A stretch of DNA of 64,000 nt, taken from contig JBBCJL010000001.1 of NCBI GenBank assembly GCA_037190225.1, forward strand, positions 310,001 through 374,000, given 5' to 3'. A program made the translations under genes and the position numbers. The notes beneath the pieces were generated by a model. That model was not told the origin of the DNA and made no database searches. It was given only the letters and a program-made list of their open reading frames with translations. The DNA comes from MKSF01 sp037190225 (GTDB taxonomy: Bacteria > Bacteroidota > Bacteroidia > Chitinophagales > Chitinophagaceae). The stretch's first letter is position 1; the number at the start of each line of letters is the position of its first letter. Below are positions 27,594 through 35,843 of this stretch, piece by piece.

Positions 27594-30500
27594 ATTGCTG
27601 TAAGCGCCCCGTATGGCGTTGGCATAGCTGTAGATCCAGAAATTATCGCTCCTTAAAGGATAAATGATCCTGTAGGTGCCGTTGATCCATTTATTGGTGG
27701 CATATTTATTGCCTTCCGACTGGAAGCCCAGCTGGTAGGCCTTGCCCTGCTGGTAGATCGTGGCCATATCATCATATTGCAGGGTACCCGCATAGGAGGT
27801 GGCATTCTGTATCATGTTCTTCTGCGCGTTCTTATAGATGAACACGCTTGTCTGTCCGGCATTGGCATTGATGATATTCAGGATGCCCACATTATCCTGG
27901 GCACCTTTCACCCAGTTTTTCGGGATCACGGCCAGCTGGTAATTGCCGGACGGGTTATGGGTAAAGAAAGGCAGTATGATACGGCGCTTCTCCTTGTCCG
28001 AATACAGCAGGGCGGTAGCGCTCCCTGCCGCCTGGATGGATTCAAGGATATTGCCCTGCCATATCTTACGGCTTTCCACGGGCGGCAGCTCCAGGTAGAG
28101 GTTTTTATTGTAAACGGCATTATACCTGCCATTATCATAGATCATGAATAATGGATTGCTGAGCTGGAATGCTGTGGCAGGCTTTTGTACCAGGTTATCC
28201 AGTATGCTACGGGTATAATTATCCTTAACGACATCGTTGCGGAGCGTCTGGAAATTGGTGTCCGCCGCGAGCAGTGTGATGACCTTATTATAGGTGATCT
28301 TTTCCCGCTTTGCTTCCATCCCGTCCTGTATGTTGGCCAGTATAGCGTTCAGGTCCTTTTCAACGTGCTCTTTGGTAGTCTCCATGACGATGGAGAAATT
28401 ATCATTGTTCAGCTCATTTTCCCTGACGGTGGTCAGCGCGAAAACAGCGATCAGCGCAATAAAGAGTATATAGCGGATGCTGCTGCTCTGCACATCTACC
28501 TGGAAAGAATGCTTGGGCGTAGGACGCTGCATCAGGGTAACCGCCCACAGCAGGAGCGGCAGCAGGACGCTTAGCCTGCTGGTAAGGCTCAGGAAGGGGA
28601 AGTCCTGCCCGAAGAATACGAACCTGTTGGTAGCGGTAAGCCATACGAACAGGGCTATGGTGAACAGGATCAGCAGGGGGATCAGGCCGGTATAGCTGTC
28701 TATATCCCGCTGCCTTTCTTTGGTATTGACGAGTGTCAGCTGGTAAGCTATCAGGTAAAATACCATCGGTATCACCATCAGGAAGAGGATCAGGTACATG
28801 GTAAAATCGCCCCATTCGCTGATGACGTACCTGGCCAGCACCACATCCCTGGTCTGCGTGGAATAATCCACACCGATCCTGGAATGCGCCCGCAGGTTGA
28901 TGGTCTCGCTGTTGTCATACTCCTTGGAAATATAGGAATTGATGAACCATTGGTTTTCCGCGGTCTCAATGATCTTCTGGGTCTTGAAGGAGGTGTATTC
29001 GTTGGCCTGCAGCAATTCATGGATAGGCTGGTAAATAATGGAGGCGCGGTATTGCACGTGCTTCACCACATCTGCCATCTGGTGGTCCATCCATTTCCGG
29101 GTAACGGGAATGACCGCGAGAATGCCCGCCGCTACTGCTATGACCATACCTGCCGACTGTACTCTTTTAGGCGCGGACAGGGCACGCAGCACAACAGCGG
29201 CGAGCGCCAATACCCCGAAGAAGACCCATACCTTGTAGGTCAGCAGGTAGTAGAACAGGGGCTTTACGGATAATAAGGTGAGGTACAGGGCCAGGGCTGT
29301 CAGCCCGTATATCCAGAAGTTCTGCGGCATCAGGAGCCTGTTGGCAATAGATACCCTGGTATTGGCCAGCGGCTTTTTAAGGAAGTTGACAAGGATGTTC
29401 TTCAGTAAAAGGAACAGGAAGAACAGGATGGCAAATCCCCTGTCCGTCAGGCCGAAGAACACGAGGGTGGTAAGGGTGATAAAGGTGGTAGGATTATTGA
29501 AAAAGTAGTAAAGGAGCGCATGCAGGTGCTCCAGCCACTTCTTTTTGCCGCCGTACAGCAGGGGCTTGGGAGTATATTCAAAAGCGGCATTGGCTTTGCC
29601 GGAATAATACACATAGCCCAGTATAGGCAGCAGTATGCTGACGATCCTGGTCAGGAGCTCGATATGCAGCACTTTCTTATTCAGCATAAATACCACGAAG
29701 CACAGGCCGATAAAGGCGATGTATTGCAGGTTGATATTGCTGAGCCTGGGGCTGAGCTTCGTGAACAGGCTGCCGGCATCCGGCAGTACCCGGCTAAGCA
29801 GGCCGGTCCTGTACAGGATCAGCAATATTACCATGCCGAGTATCCAGATGACCGTAAGCGGCAGGGGGAGCTGTATGCCGATATTGAAGTCAAAATTCAG
29901 GAGCGTATTTTCCAGCTCATGCTTGGAGATGTTCTCCAGCGGCGGGAAGGTTGCCAGGCGCCAGTACATGATGAACCTCAGCACCGACAGCGCCATGATG
30001 ACCATCAGGATAATGGGCTCTATGCGTTCCAGCTTCTTGCCCGGGAAGAAGACCTGCAGGATCACGAACGAGGCGAAGATAAGCCCCAGGTAAAAAATGG
30101 ACTTCTCCGTGCTGAAGCCGTTATCGCTGAAATCCCGGAGCTGGAAGAGGTACTGGGCTTTCTGGTCTTTGGTCAGCAGCGCGAACTTCCGGTCCGTCAC
30201 CTGGATGGAGGCGCTGGACGCATTGAAGTCGGCCACGTTCAGCTCTATGGCTGTATTGGGCTGCCCGGAAATATAATCTATGCTGCCGTTGACAGGCGTA
30301 GCGGTCACGAGCTGGTAGGTGTTGAATAAAAAGCCTTCCTTGAGATCATTGCCTATGATCTGCTCGAAATCATTGGTGATAAAGCGGATGTTCTTATTGC
30401 CCGCTTCCTGCTTGCCGGGACTCCTGAGCATATAGGTATTCGGGTAATCGAAATACAGCGCGGCATCCATTTTCCTGCTCTGCGGGTAGCCGGTTGCATC

Positions 30501-31580
30501 AAAGCGGTCTATATATAATTGCTTCCTGTAGTTGCTGAAGCCGATGTAGAACTTTTCCGCATAGGCGATGCCTGATGTGTTTTTGAGCCGGGGAGCGGCC
30601 GCCTGCCCGTCGATCTTTACCGTATAGTTGTTTTCAAAAACGTTCTTAGCAGGGAAGAATTTATACTGCTTGTCCGTATGTTCAAAATGGGCCAGGAGAT
30701 AGCTGTCGCCCAGCTCCTGCAGCATGGCTTCCAGCACCTGGTAGCTTTCCGGCTTCCCGGATTCAAAGGTCCGGCCGTTCAGCAGCAGCTCAAACAGTTG
30801 CTTGCCTATGTTCAGGTCGGATGTGATGATCGTGATGTGATCCTGGTAAGGCGCCTGCACATTCCACTGGGATAATATCTCGGGATTTTTGCCCGTCAGC
30901 GATACGGTAAATTGCAGCCCGTCCTTTTCATCGGATACCAGCTTTCTGAAGAATCCCGGCTTATAAGGAGCCACCTGTATGGTGACGTCAAAGTCCGCGT
31001 TGGACAGCTGCAGCGACTGTTGTATGGGTTGGGGATAAATATTGTTCAGCAAAGCGGCTTTCCTGCCGTCAACGGGTTTAAACACCGGGATAAAGAACCG
31101 GTCAAACTGTAAGGAGGCCGTGCTGCCGCTGCCCTTTACGGTAATACTGCCGGTCTGTGCATTGCTGTCCGTAGCGGTGCTTTCCAGGAACAGCTGATCC
31201 TGGAAAGCGATCCCGGCATTGCTGAGTCCATGGTAATCATTGTTTAAGAACCATGTGCGGTTGCCGAAGGGATGGGTAGTGGTATAGATGCACCATACAC
31301 CCAGGATAAATACTACGGACAGCACGGCGAATTTGAGAATGCCTTCCCACTTTTTGCCGAACAGGAAGAGCTTATGGCCGATGCCGGGATCGTTGCCGAT
31401 GTCCTTTTGCTTCTTCTGGAATACGGTATTGACAATATCCTCCAGCTGGAGCTGCACCACGAAGTAAACAATGATGGCCATTATGGTCAGGCTGAGGAAC
31501 CAGCTGATCACACTGCCCCAGAGTATGTTCATGGTGATGATGATACCTGCTGCCAGAGCAGTATAGATATATTTGAGCAT
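26115..31580 (-). CDS. Giant SEDS-like/penicillin-binding-protein fusion (novel cluster core)
   Basis: An 1821-residue inner-membrane protein, read as a fused peptidoglycan polymerase and crosslinker. Three helices (about 4-20, 24-46 and 83-99) are followed by a large periplasmic domain (about 105-485) I do not recognise. About 490-1020 holds some ten or more helices with a big external loop. SEDS-like signatures are TRDVVLARYVISEWG (D912 at the place of the RodA/FtsW catalytic Asp) and FFGQDFPFLSLTSRLS (the usual LPFLSYGGS helix). A further anchor (about 1035-1051) precedes a periplasmic pedestal. The transpeptidase (about 1335-1821) carries SSIK (S1436, K1439), SSN (1497-1499) and KTGT (K1747), plus LGGYPLRITPYKMAEMY typical of PBPs. 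The PBP part is secure from motifs; the SEDS part is likely but rests on short signatures. Confidence 0.8.
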   Translation of the reverse strand: MLKYIYTALAAGIIITMNILWGSVISWFLSLTIMAIIVYFVVQLQLEDIVNTVFQKKQKDIGNDPGIGHKLFLFGKKWEGILKFAVLSVVFILGVWCIYTTTHPFGNRTWFLNNDYHGLSNAGIAFQDQLFLESTATDSNAQTGSITVKGSGSTASLQFDRFFIPVFKPVDGRKAALLNNIYPQPIQQSLQLSNADFDVTIQVAPYKPGFFRKLVSDEKDGLQFTVSLTGKNPEILSQWNVQAPYQDHITIITSDLNIGKQLFELLLNGRTFESGKPESYQVLEAMLQELGDSYLLAHFEHTDKQYKFFPAKNVFENNYTVKIDGQAAAPRLKNTSGIAYAEKFYIGFSNYRKQLYIDRFDATGYPQSRKMDAALYFDYPNTYMLRSPGKQEAGNKNIRFITNDFEQIIGNDLKEGFLFNTYQLVTATPVNGSIDYISGQPNTAIELNVADFNASSASIQVTDRKFALLTKDQKAQYLFQLRDFSDNGFSTEKSIFYLGLIFASFVILQVFFPGKKLERIEPIILMVIMALSVLRFIMYWRLATFPPLENISKHELENTLLNFDFNIGIQLPLPLTVIWILGMVILLILYRTGLLSRVLPDAGSLFTKLSPRLSNINLQYIAFIGLCFVVFMLNKKVLHIELLTRIVSILLPILGYVYYSGKANAAFEYTPKPLLYGGKKKWLEHLHALLYYFFNNPTTFITLTTLVFFGLTDRGFAILFFLFLLLKNILVNFLKKPLANTRVSIANRLLMPQNFWIYGLTALALYLTLLSVKPLFYYLLTYKVWVFFGVLALAAVVLRALSAPKRVQSAGMVIAVAAGILAVIPVTRKWMDHQMADVVKHVQYRASIIYQPIHELLQANEYTSFKTQKIIETAENQWFINSYISKEYDNSETINLRAHSRIGVDYSTQTRDVVLARYVISEWGDFTMYLILFLMVIPMVFYLIAYQLTLVNTKERQRDIDSYTGLIPLLILFTIALFVWLTATNRFVFFGQDFPFLSLTSRLSVLLPLLLWAVTLMQRPTPKHSFQVDVQSSSIRYILFIALIAVFALTTVRENELNNDNFSIVMETTKEHVEKDLNAILANIQDGMEAKREKITYNKVITLLAADTNFQTLRNDVVKDNYTRSILDNLVQKPATAFQLSNPLFMIYDNGRYNAVYNKNLYLELPPVESRKIWQGNILESIQAAGSATALLYSDKEKRRIILPFFTHNPSGNYQLAVIPKNWVKGAQDNVGILNIINANAGQTSVFIYKNAQKNMIQNATSYAGTLQYDDMATIYQQGKAYQLGFQSEGNKYATNKWINGTYRIIYPLRSDNFWIYSYANAIRGAYSNDSMLLANNYITLDYDLSSAVHRAIQKSAGTTFGTRHTNFNFSVIGADGDGHIRFMNDYVSNRRVIDPNDQPTIFALQRQQFFYSNAKNERDQWGNRNLLNLYLGPGSSIKALTAGVVTSQVNAGWESLIFTAPGGDRENFAGLRLIKPWKNDEHYYAPMDIPAFIAHSSNFYHALYMFLGSYTREDFLQGSQYTLSSVLTDQPGRNNTFPIVTYKGRALYLKNYGSKEWPMTDKSATHRSYFGNENSLLANGFETNVGLRTKDKDKLDMKATTNDRVHFVDPYLSDILSRNKNTGYLWSFPEESFFLQSDRAQTEIHQNFNLGVMTAALGGYPLRITPYKMAEMYLSMFTQNNNLQLSVVPQKLARSPWAVDATWNNRYNQFLAANIFTGMKQVITGGTARRLQGTAAKYGQYYFYAKTGTINEQQSGRKSSRRLILTIADKDLTQAEHIGKAKVYALYFVTDNTQDFDWNLIYEIIDQTIQSKSFKQYFQP
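28521..30113 (-). other. SEDS (FtsW/RodA)-like polytopic region of the fusion
   Basis: Residues about 490-1020 of the giant protein. Helix density, a long external loop just before residue 912 and the PFLSLTSRLS segment parallel the SEDS glycan polymerases. The usual HTDFIFA motif is altered (QTRDVVLA), so polymerase activity is inferred from position and not proven. Confidence 0.55.
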
Positions 31581-32689
31581 TATAAGTCTTTTAATTTATA
31601 CCCGTGGATGATATAATTATCCAGGTCCTTTATTCCCAGCTGTTTCAGCACTGATATGGTCTGCCGCAGGTTGACCGGTGTTTTGTCCACAGGGGTGCCT
31701 TGCGTCAGCTCGGGGTATTTCTGGTGGTCGGACTTGTTCTTAAGCAGGGTATTGATATTGGTGATATCGTAATCCTGGCGTTTGGCCAGCTTTTCGCGGG
31801 TAATGGCGGTGTACTGTACGGAAGCCATGGTCATATATTTGAATATATTGGCAAGGTCCCCCTGGTCTATGGCGGATTGCAGGGGTAGTATGATTTCCTG
31901 GAATGCGGTCTTATAATAAGCTGTGTCCGCGTCTATCGCCTGCTTTAGCTCCTTATGATTGCGCTTGAGGTCCGTATAGCTCTGCTTGAGTATTTTGCTG
32001 TCCTCGCGCAGCTTATCATATTTCTGCTTTAGCTGGGTGATGTTGACATTCGCTCTTGACCTGGGCTTGTCGGGCGGAGCGGCAGCTGCCTCTTCCTGCT
32101 GGAGCGGTGAGCCTCCCTGGCCGTCTTCTTCCACCTCGATCTCTTCCGGCAGCGCTGCGGGCCTGGTGCCGGCCTTCGCCAGCAGGAACCCTGCCGCTAT
32201 ACCGGCTACGGGCAGCAATACGAACCAATACCAGTTGCTGCTGCCGGTGTTCGGGTCTGTGCCGGAGGCGTCCTGGGGCCTTACCAGCTTTTCCTGTTCG
32301 CTTCCTGCCTGGAGCTGCTGTTCATTTGCCACATAAAGGGTGCGCTGCGGCAGCTCATTGGCATGGCTCAGCAGCTTTTCCAGGTTGTCGATATCGCCGT
32401 ACTGCTTATACCTGGCATCTATCAGGTCCGCGGGGATCTTAAGCAGGCTCAGGATTTTCTGGTTGTCGGCCTTGTTCTTAAGCAGCACTTTGCCATCGCG
32501 TATCTCTATCGGTACCGTTTGCTTCTCATTATCTACTGTAATAAGGGCGGACTGGTCGGTAGTGATCTTAATGCTGATATTTTTATCAAATCCGTTATCA
32601 CTGATGATGAACGTATTTTCCCGGGTGGGCTGTGCCCACAGGAGTAGGGATTGTAAGGTGAGTATACTGATGAAAATGAATTTTTTCAT
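31580..32689 (-). CDS. Bitopic coiled-coil membrane protein (novel cluster)
   Basis: A 369-residue protein of unknown function spanning the inner membrane. Residues 1-20 are a Sec signal (ILTLQSLLLWAQ). Residues 21-150 form a periplasmic domain with short beta strands (FIISDNGFDKNISIKITT). Residues about 153-171 are a transmembrane helix. An acidic, Pro/Glu-rich linker (180-215) leads to a cytoplasmic coiled coil (about 216-254, LKQKYDKLREDSKILKQ) and a helical C-terminus (260-369). Type I topology lets it link the periplasm to the cytoplasm. The stop overlaps the start of the giant fusion gene by one base (TAATG). It probably couples the ATPase to the wall-synthesis complex (inference). Confidence 0.75.
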   Translation of the reverse strand: MKKFIFISILTLQSLLLWAQPTRENTFIISDNGFDKNISIKITTDQSALITVDNEKQTVPIEIRDGKVLLKNKADNQKILSLLKIPADLIDARYKQYGDIDNLEKLLSHANELPQRTLYVANEQQLQAGSEQEKLVRPQDASGTDPNTGSSNWYWFVLLPVAGIAAGFLLAKAGTRPAALPEEIEVEEDGQGGSPLQQEEAAAAPPDKPRSRANVNITQLKQKYDKLREDSKILKQSYTDLKRNHKELKQAIDADTAYYKTAFQEIILPLQSAIDQGDLANIFKYMTMASVQYTAITREKLAKRQDYDITNINTLLKNKSDHQKYPELTQGTPVDKTPVNLRQTISVLKQLGIKDLDNYIIHGYKLKDL

Positions 32690-32887
32690 AGATTGTAATT
32701 GTGTATTGTTGGGTTAGATACAATAAGGATATTATGAAATGAACTTCGGTTTAACAGCATATCCCGGTAAATGGTTGACTGCCCGGCCGGCGATCCCTGT
32801 GCGTTACGGAACGCCCTGTATTTGAATATTAGCTTTATTGGTCCCCGGGCTTTCAGGTCACGTACATTCATCCGGCATATGACCGGC
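32690..32887 (-). other. Intergenic region inside the novel cluster
   Basis: About 200 bases separate the hairpin from the start of the 369-residue gene. A 67-codon open frame covering it has no recognisable features and overlaps the start region, so I do not call it. No exact TAnnTTTG box is visible. An internal promoter is possible but unproven. Confidence 0.5.
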
Positions 32888-32930
32888 AAGGATTCCGGTG
32901 AGCGGCCGCCGGCCGCTCACCGGAATCCTT
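32888..32930 (-). repeat. 20-bp perfect inverted repeat after the ATPase gene
   Basis: 32888-32907 pairs perfectly with 32911-32930 around a 3-base loop (GCC). The stem runs through the stop codon of the ATPase gene (stop at 32929-32931). No U-tract follows on the minus strand. It could be a partial terminator, an mRNA-stabilising hairpin that sets the ATPase to membrane-complex ratio, or a recombination palindrome. Confidence 0.8.
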
Positions 32931-35625
32931 AGAAATACAAGGGGCCTGAATTGCCGCCGGTATTATTGTTGTTGTTATTGTTGCTTTTATTGTCTGCCGG
33001 GGGCTGGATGTCAAAGTACATCGGACCGTTGGCCGGCGGCGCGGGGGGCGCAGGGCTCAGGTCGATAGCTTTCTGGAACGTATGTATGAACTCTTCATCT
33101 ATATAATTAGGGAACAGGGAAGGAATGACCATATTGAGCTCGATATCCTCCGTATCGAAGATCTCCTGGAGCTCTATGATATTCTTAACGATGCCGTTCT
33201 CCAACTTCCGGACCAGGTAGCCTTTTTCCGTGAACATCAGGTTGGCTTCCTCCCGGATGCCCGGCTGCTGGCTGTAGATGCTGTTGCCTACGATCTTATA
33301 GCGCTTGCCGCCTATGAGTATCTGGCTGTTGGCCAGGGAGTCGTAGTGCAGGCTGGTATGCGTGGTGGGTATGACCGCTTCCACGTTTTCAAGATCATTC
33401 AGCTCATTGAAAAATATCTTCAGCAGGCGGGACTGTATGCTCACTTTTGGCTTGCCTGGTGCTGCCGGGGCTTGTCCCGTCTCGGCAGCGGGCAGCTTGG
33501 GACGGCTGATGACCTGTATGGGATAGCCTATTTTTTCCGCATTCAGGCGTACGGAATTGTTGAACACGCCTTTTATACAGATATCCTTCAGCTCGTTGCC
33601 GTTCAGCAGGTGTACCCTGGACGCAGGGATATCCAGCTCCTGCTCCAGCTGCTTCCGTACCTGCTCTTCCAGGGGCTTGAAAAGGAAGGCCCTTCCGGAC
33701 AGGATCACGCCGCCGCAGCTGAACTGTTCCGCATTCTTTTTCACAAGCCTGATATTCTGCACCACGCGGGTGGCGATCACTTTGCAGGTTTCCGTGATGT
33801 AACCGTAGAAATCGCTGATATTCTCAATGCCGGTCAGCAGGTTTTTGAAGGTGCTGGTAATATCAGCGCGGCCTTCTTCGGTCAGGTTCCTGAAGTTGGT
33901 ATCGCCCACGCTGGCCTGCTGCCACTGGCTCAGCACATAGGGGCTGTTGTCCGTATATTTGAATTTCAGCCTTTCTATCTGGGCAAAAATATTGTTCTTA
34001 AGCTCCAGGTCATTGCTGTTCAGCACATTGATGATCTTTTCCTTGATGAATTTAAACGCTTCGTGCTGGTTGGACGCATTGGCCCTGATATAATGTAATA
34101 TGGTCTCGAAAACGGCAAAGGTGATCAGGTTGCCCGCGCCCGCAAAGCCGTTGCGGTACACGGTCTTGATGTCGAAAACATTACGGGCGCCGGTCCGGAT
34201 GATGGAAAGGTCCGTTGTGCCTTTACCGGAATCTATAATGACATATTCCCGGTTCTTGTCGATCTGGGTATCGTTCTTATTGATATAGCCCAGGAAGGAC
34301 GCATCGCTTTCCGATATGGTAATGATCTCCCAGCTCAGCAGCTTGCCTTTGTACTCATGGTCTGCAAGCGACTGGAAGATATTGTGCAGGATCTGCTGGG
34401 TGCTTTTGATGTCGTAAAAATCATAAATATTGGGTACCAGCAGGATGAAGCGGATCTTACGGGTGGCATCATAGGAAATGAGGAATTCCTTTTTCAGGAA
34501 GGATTCTATCATCACCCTTAAGATGGTATTGTACACCTTGTTCTTCATGACGCCCAGGCTCACATTGATATCGTAGCCCTCCTTGTCGATGTTGAAGTTG
34601 ATGCCGGAAAAGAGGCTGTCGTACTTCTGGGTGATCTTGAGGTTCGGGAGCTGGTGATACTTATTTTGCGTCAGCACCTGGTAGCCGTCATGCGTATTGA
34701 CCAGCATCTTCAGGTTATGCGCCACATCGGCTATAAAGAGATCCTTATAGATATTGTCGTACTGCCCGCTCTGGTTCTCCTTCAGGAAGAAGATGGATTT
34801 ATAGAAATTGGTGTTCTTCTCTTCCTGGTAATAGCTGGCCTGCTCCTCTTTGCTGATCCAGCCCTGGGATTTGTTGAATGCCAGGATGTTTTTGAACAGG
34901 TTCTCTATTTCCGGGCGCATCTGCTGGTGATGCTCACCATACTGGTAGCGCTTGATGGCCATCTGGCTGGCTTCGGAGCCGAAATCCAGCGCAATGCCCA
35001 GGAACTGCTCGGGGTGCGCGAAGCTGATGGTGGTCTTATTGCTGAACTGCTGTCCTTCCGTTTCCAGTGTCAGCTCCAGGGTAAGGTCGGGAAAGGCGGC
35101 ATCCAGCAGCTTATTGAAAGCGCCGGTGATATAGCCGGTCACCAGCATGGCGCCGTTGCTGTACCTGTGCCGGATGAATTTGATGGTATCCTGCCACACG
35201 CCTATGATCTCGGAATCGGATTGCACGGCTTCCACGGTGTTCTGGGCTGTTACCTTTTCCTTTTTAGGGGCTGATTTGAACAGCTCCAGGTCCTCGTAGC
35301 TGTACACCGGGGGCGGTTCGGGCGCTTCCTGCTCCGGCTCGGGCGCTTCATATAAAGGTTGCTTTTTCCTGGGGCCGATGTGCAGGCGTAAAGTGTCAGA
35401 CTCCAGGATGCACTGTACGGAACAGTCCTTGATATCAAGATCGGGGTGTTGCGGGATGAAGCTTTTTAAAATGCTGTCCGCCTGCAGCTCCGCAATATTG
35501 AAATGGGCGTTCCTGTGCGCCTCTACTATATATTTGAATACGGTGATATCATCCTTCTGGTGATATAAATTGATGATTTTTTCTCTTCTGTCGTTAATAA
35601 TGATCGGTAAGCTATAAAAGTCCAT
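32929..35625 (-). CDS. Actin/Hsp70-superfamily (ASKHA) ATPase (novel cluster)
   Basis: First gene of the six-gene cluster; 898 residues, no signal peptide, so cytoplasmic. Residues 1-200 are an N-terminal region with a Pro/Glu-rich patch (95-107). Residues about 208-700 carry the ATPase fold: phosphate-1 loop GIALDFGSEAS (D214), phosphate-2 loop VIIDSGKGTTDLS (D465) and the adenosine motif SCGGVILSGRAFLF (about 636-649). Residues 740-850 form an extra C-terminal domain. The last 45 residues are disordered, with Pro and Asn runs, and contain GPMYF and the terminal GPLYF. ASKHA members include MreB and FtsA (wall-synthesis scaffolds), DnaK chaperones and SrfB-type proteins; I cannot assign it to one. 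Context suggests a scaffold or switch for the membrane complex downstream. Confidence 0.8.
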   Translation of the reverse strand: MDFYSLPIIINDRREKIINLYHQKDDITVFKYIVEAHRNAHFNIAELQADSILKSFIPQHPDLDIKDCSVQCILESDTLRLHIGPRKKQPLYEAPEPEQEAPEPPPVYSYEDLELFKSAPKKEKVTAQNTVEAVQSDSEIIGVWQDTIKFIRHRYSNGAMLVTGYITGAFNKLLDAAFPDLTLELTLETEGQQFSNKTTISFAHPEQFLGIALDFGSEASQMAIKRYQYGEHHQQMRPEIENLFKNILAFNKSQGWISKEEQASYYQEEKNTNFYKSIFFLKENQSGQYDNIYKDLFIADVAHNLKMLVNTHDGYQVLTQNKYHQLPNLKITQKYDSLFSGINFNIDKEGYDINVSLGVMKNKVYNTILRVMIESFLKKEFLISYDATRKIRFILLVPNIYDFYDIKSTQQILHNIFQSLADHEYKGKLLSWEIITISESDASFLGYINKNDTQIDKNREYVIIDSGKGTTDLSIIRTGARNVFDIKTVYRNGFAGAGNLITFAVFETILHYIRANASNQHEAFKFIKEKIINVLNSNDLELKNNIFAQIERLKFKYTDNSPYVLSQWQQASVGDTNFRNLTEEGRADITSTFKNLLTGIENISDFYGYITETCKVIATRVVQNIRLVKKNAEQFSCGGVILSGRAFLFKPLEEQVRKQLEQELDIPASRVHLLNGNELKDICIKGVFNNSVRLNAEKIGYPIQVISRPKLPAAETGQAPAAPGKPKVSIQSRLLKIFFNELNDLENVEAVIPTTHTSLHYDSLANSQILIGGKRYKIVGNSIYSQQPGIREEANLMFTEKGYLVRKLENGIVKNIIELQEIFDTEDIELNMVIPSLFPNYIDEEFIHTFQKAIDLSPAPPAPPANGPMYFDIQPPADNKSNNNNNNNTGGNSGPLYF

Positions 35626-35644
35626 ATCTCAGTAAGTTTGAATA

Positions 35645-35652
35645 CAAACTTA
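35645..35652 (-). promoter_or_regulatory. -7 element for the ATPase gene and cluster
   Basis: TAAGTTTG on the minus strand is an exact TAnnTTTG match about 20 bases before ATG 35625. The -33 box is weak. Confidence 0.55.
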
Positions 35653-35843
35653 AAAATACTACTTTTTTGATAATCCCGATAAATATTCGGTAAATGCCTG
35701 TTTTCCGGCCATGAACGATAGAAGATGCCTTTTTTAGTTGGTCATCCAGGAGAAGGCTGCCTGGTCTTTCAAGGCAGGAGCCTTCAATAACGGACCGGTC
35801 AAAAATGCCGGTCTTTTGTGATGATGATGATATGCCTTTGCTA

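Noticed and set aside
26115..31580. Two genes (SEDS and PBP) joined by a missed stop or sequencing error
   Set aside because: The frame is continuous with no stop, and codon use and spacing are even across the junction; I see no internal start with a good promoter or ribosome site. Resequencing of 28400-28600 would settle it.
32686..32889. 67-codon open frame in the gap inside the novel cluster
   Set aside because: No family features, overlaps the start of the next gene and ends at the palindrome; more likely noncoding.
33082..34098. 338-codon open frame on the plus strand
   Set aside because: Antisense to the ASKHA ATPase gene, which carries clear nucleotide-binding motifs.
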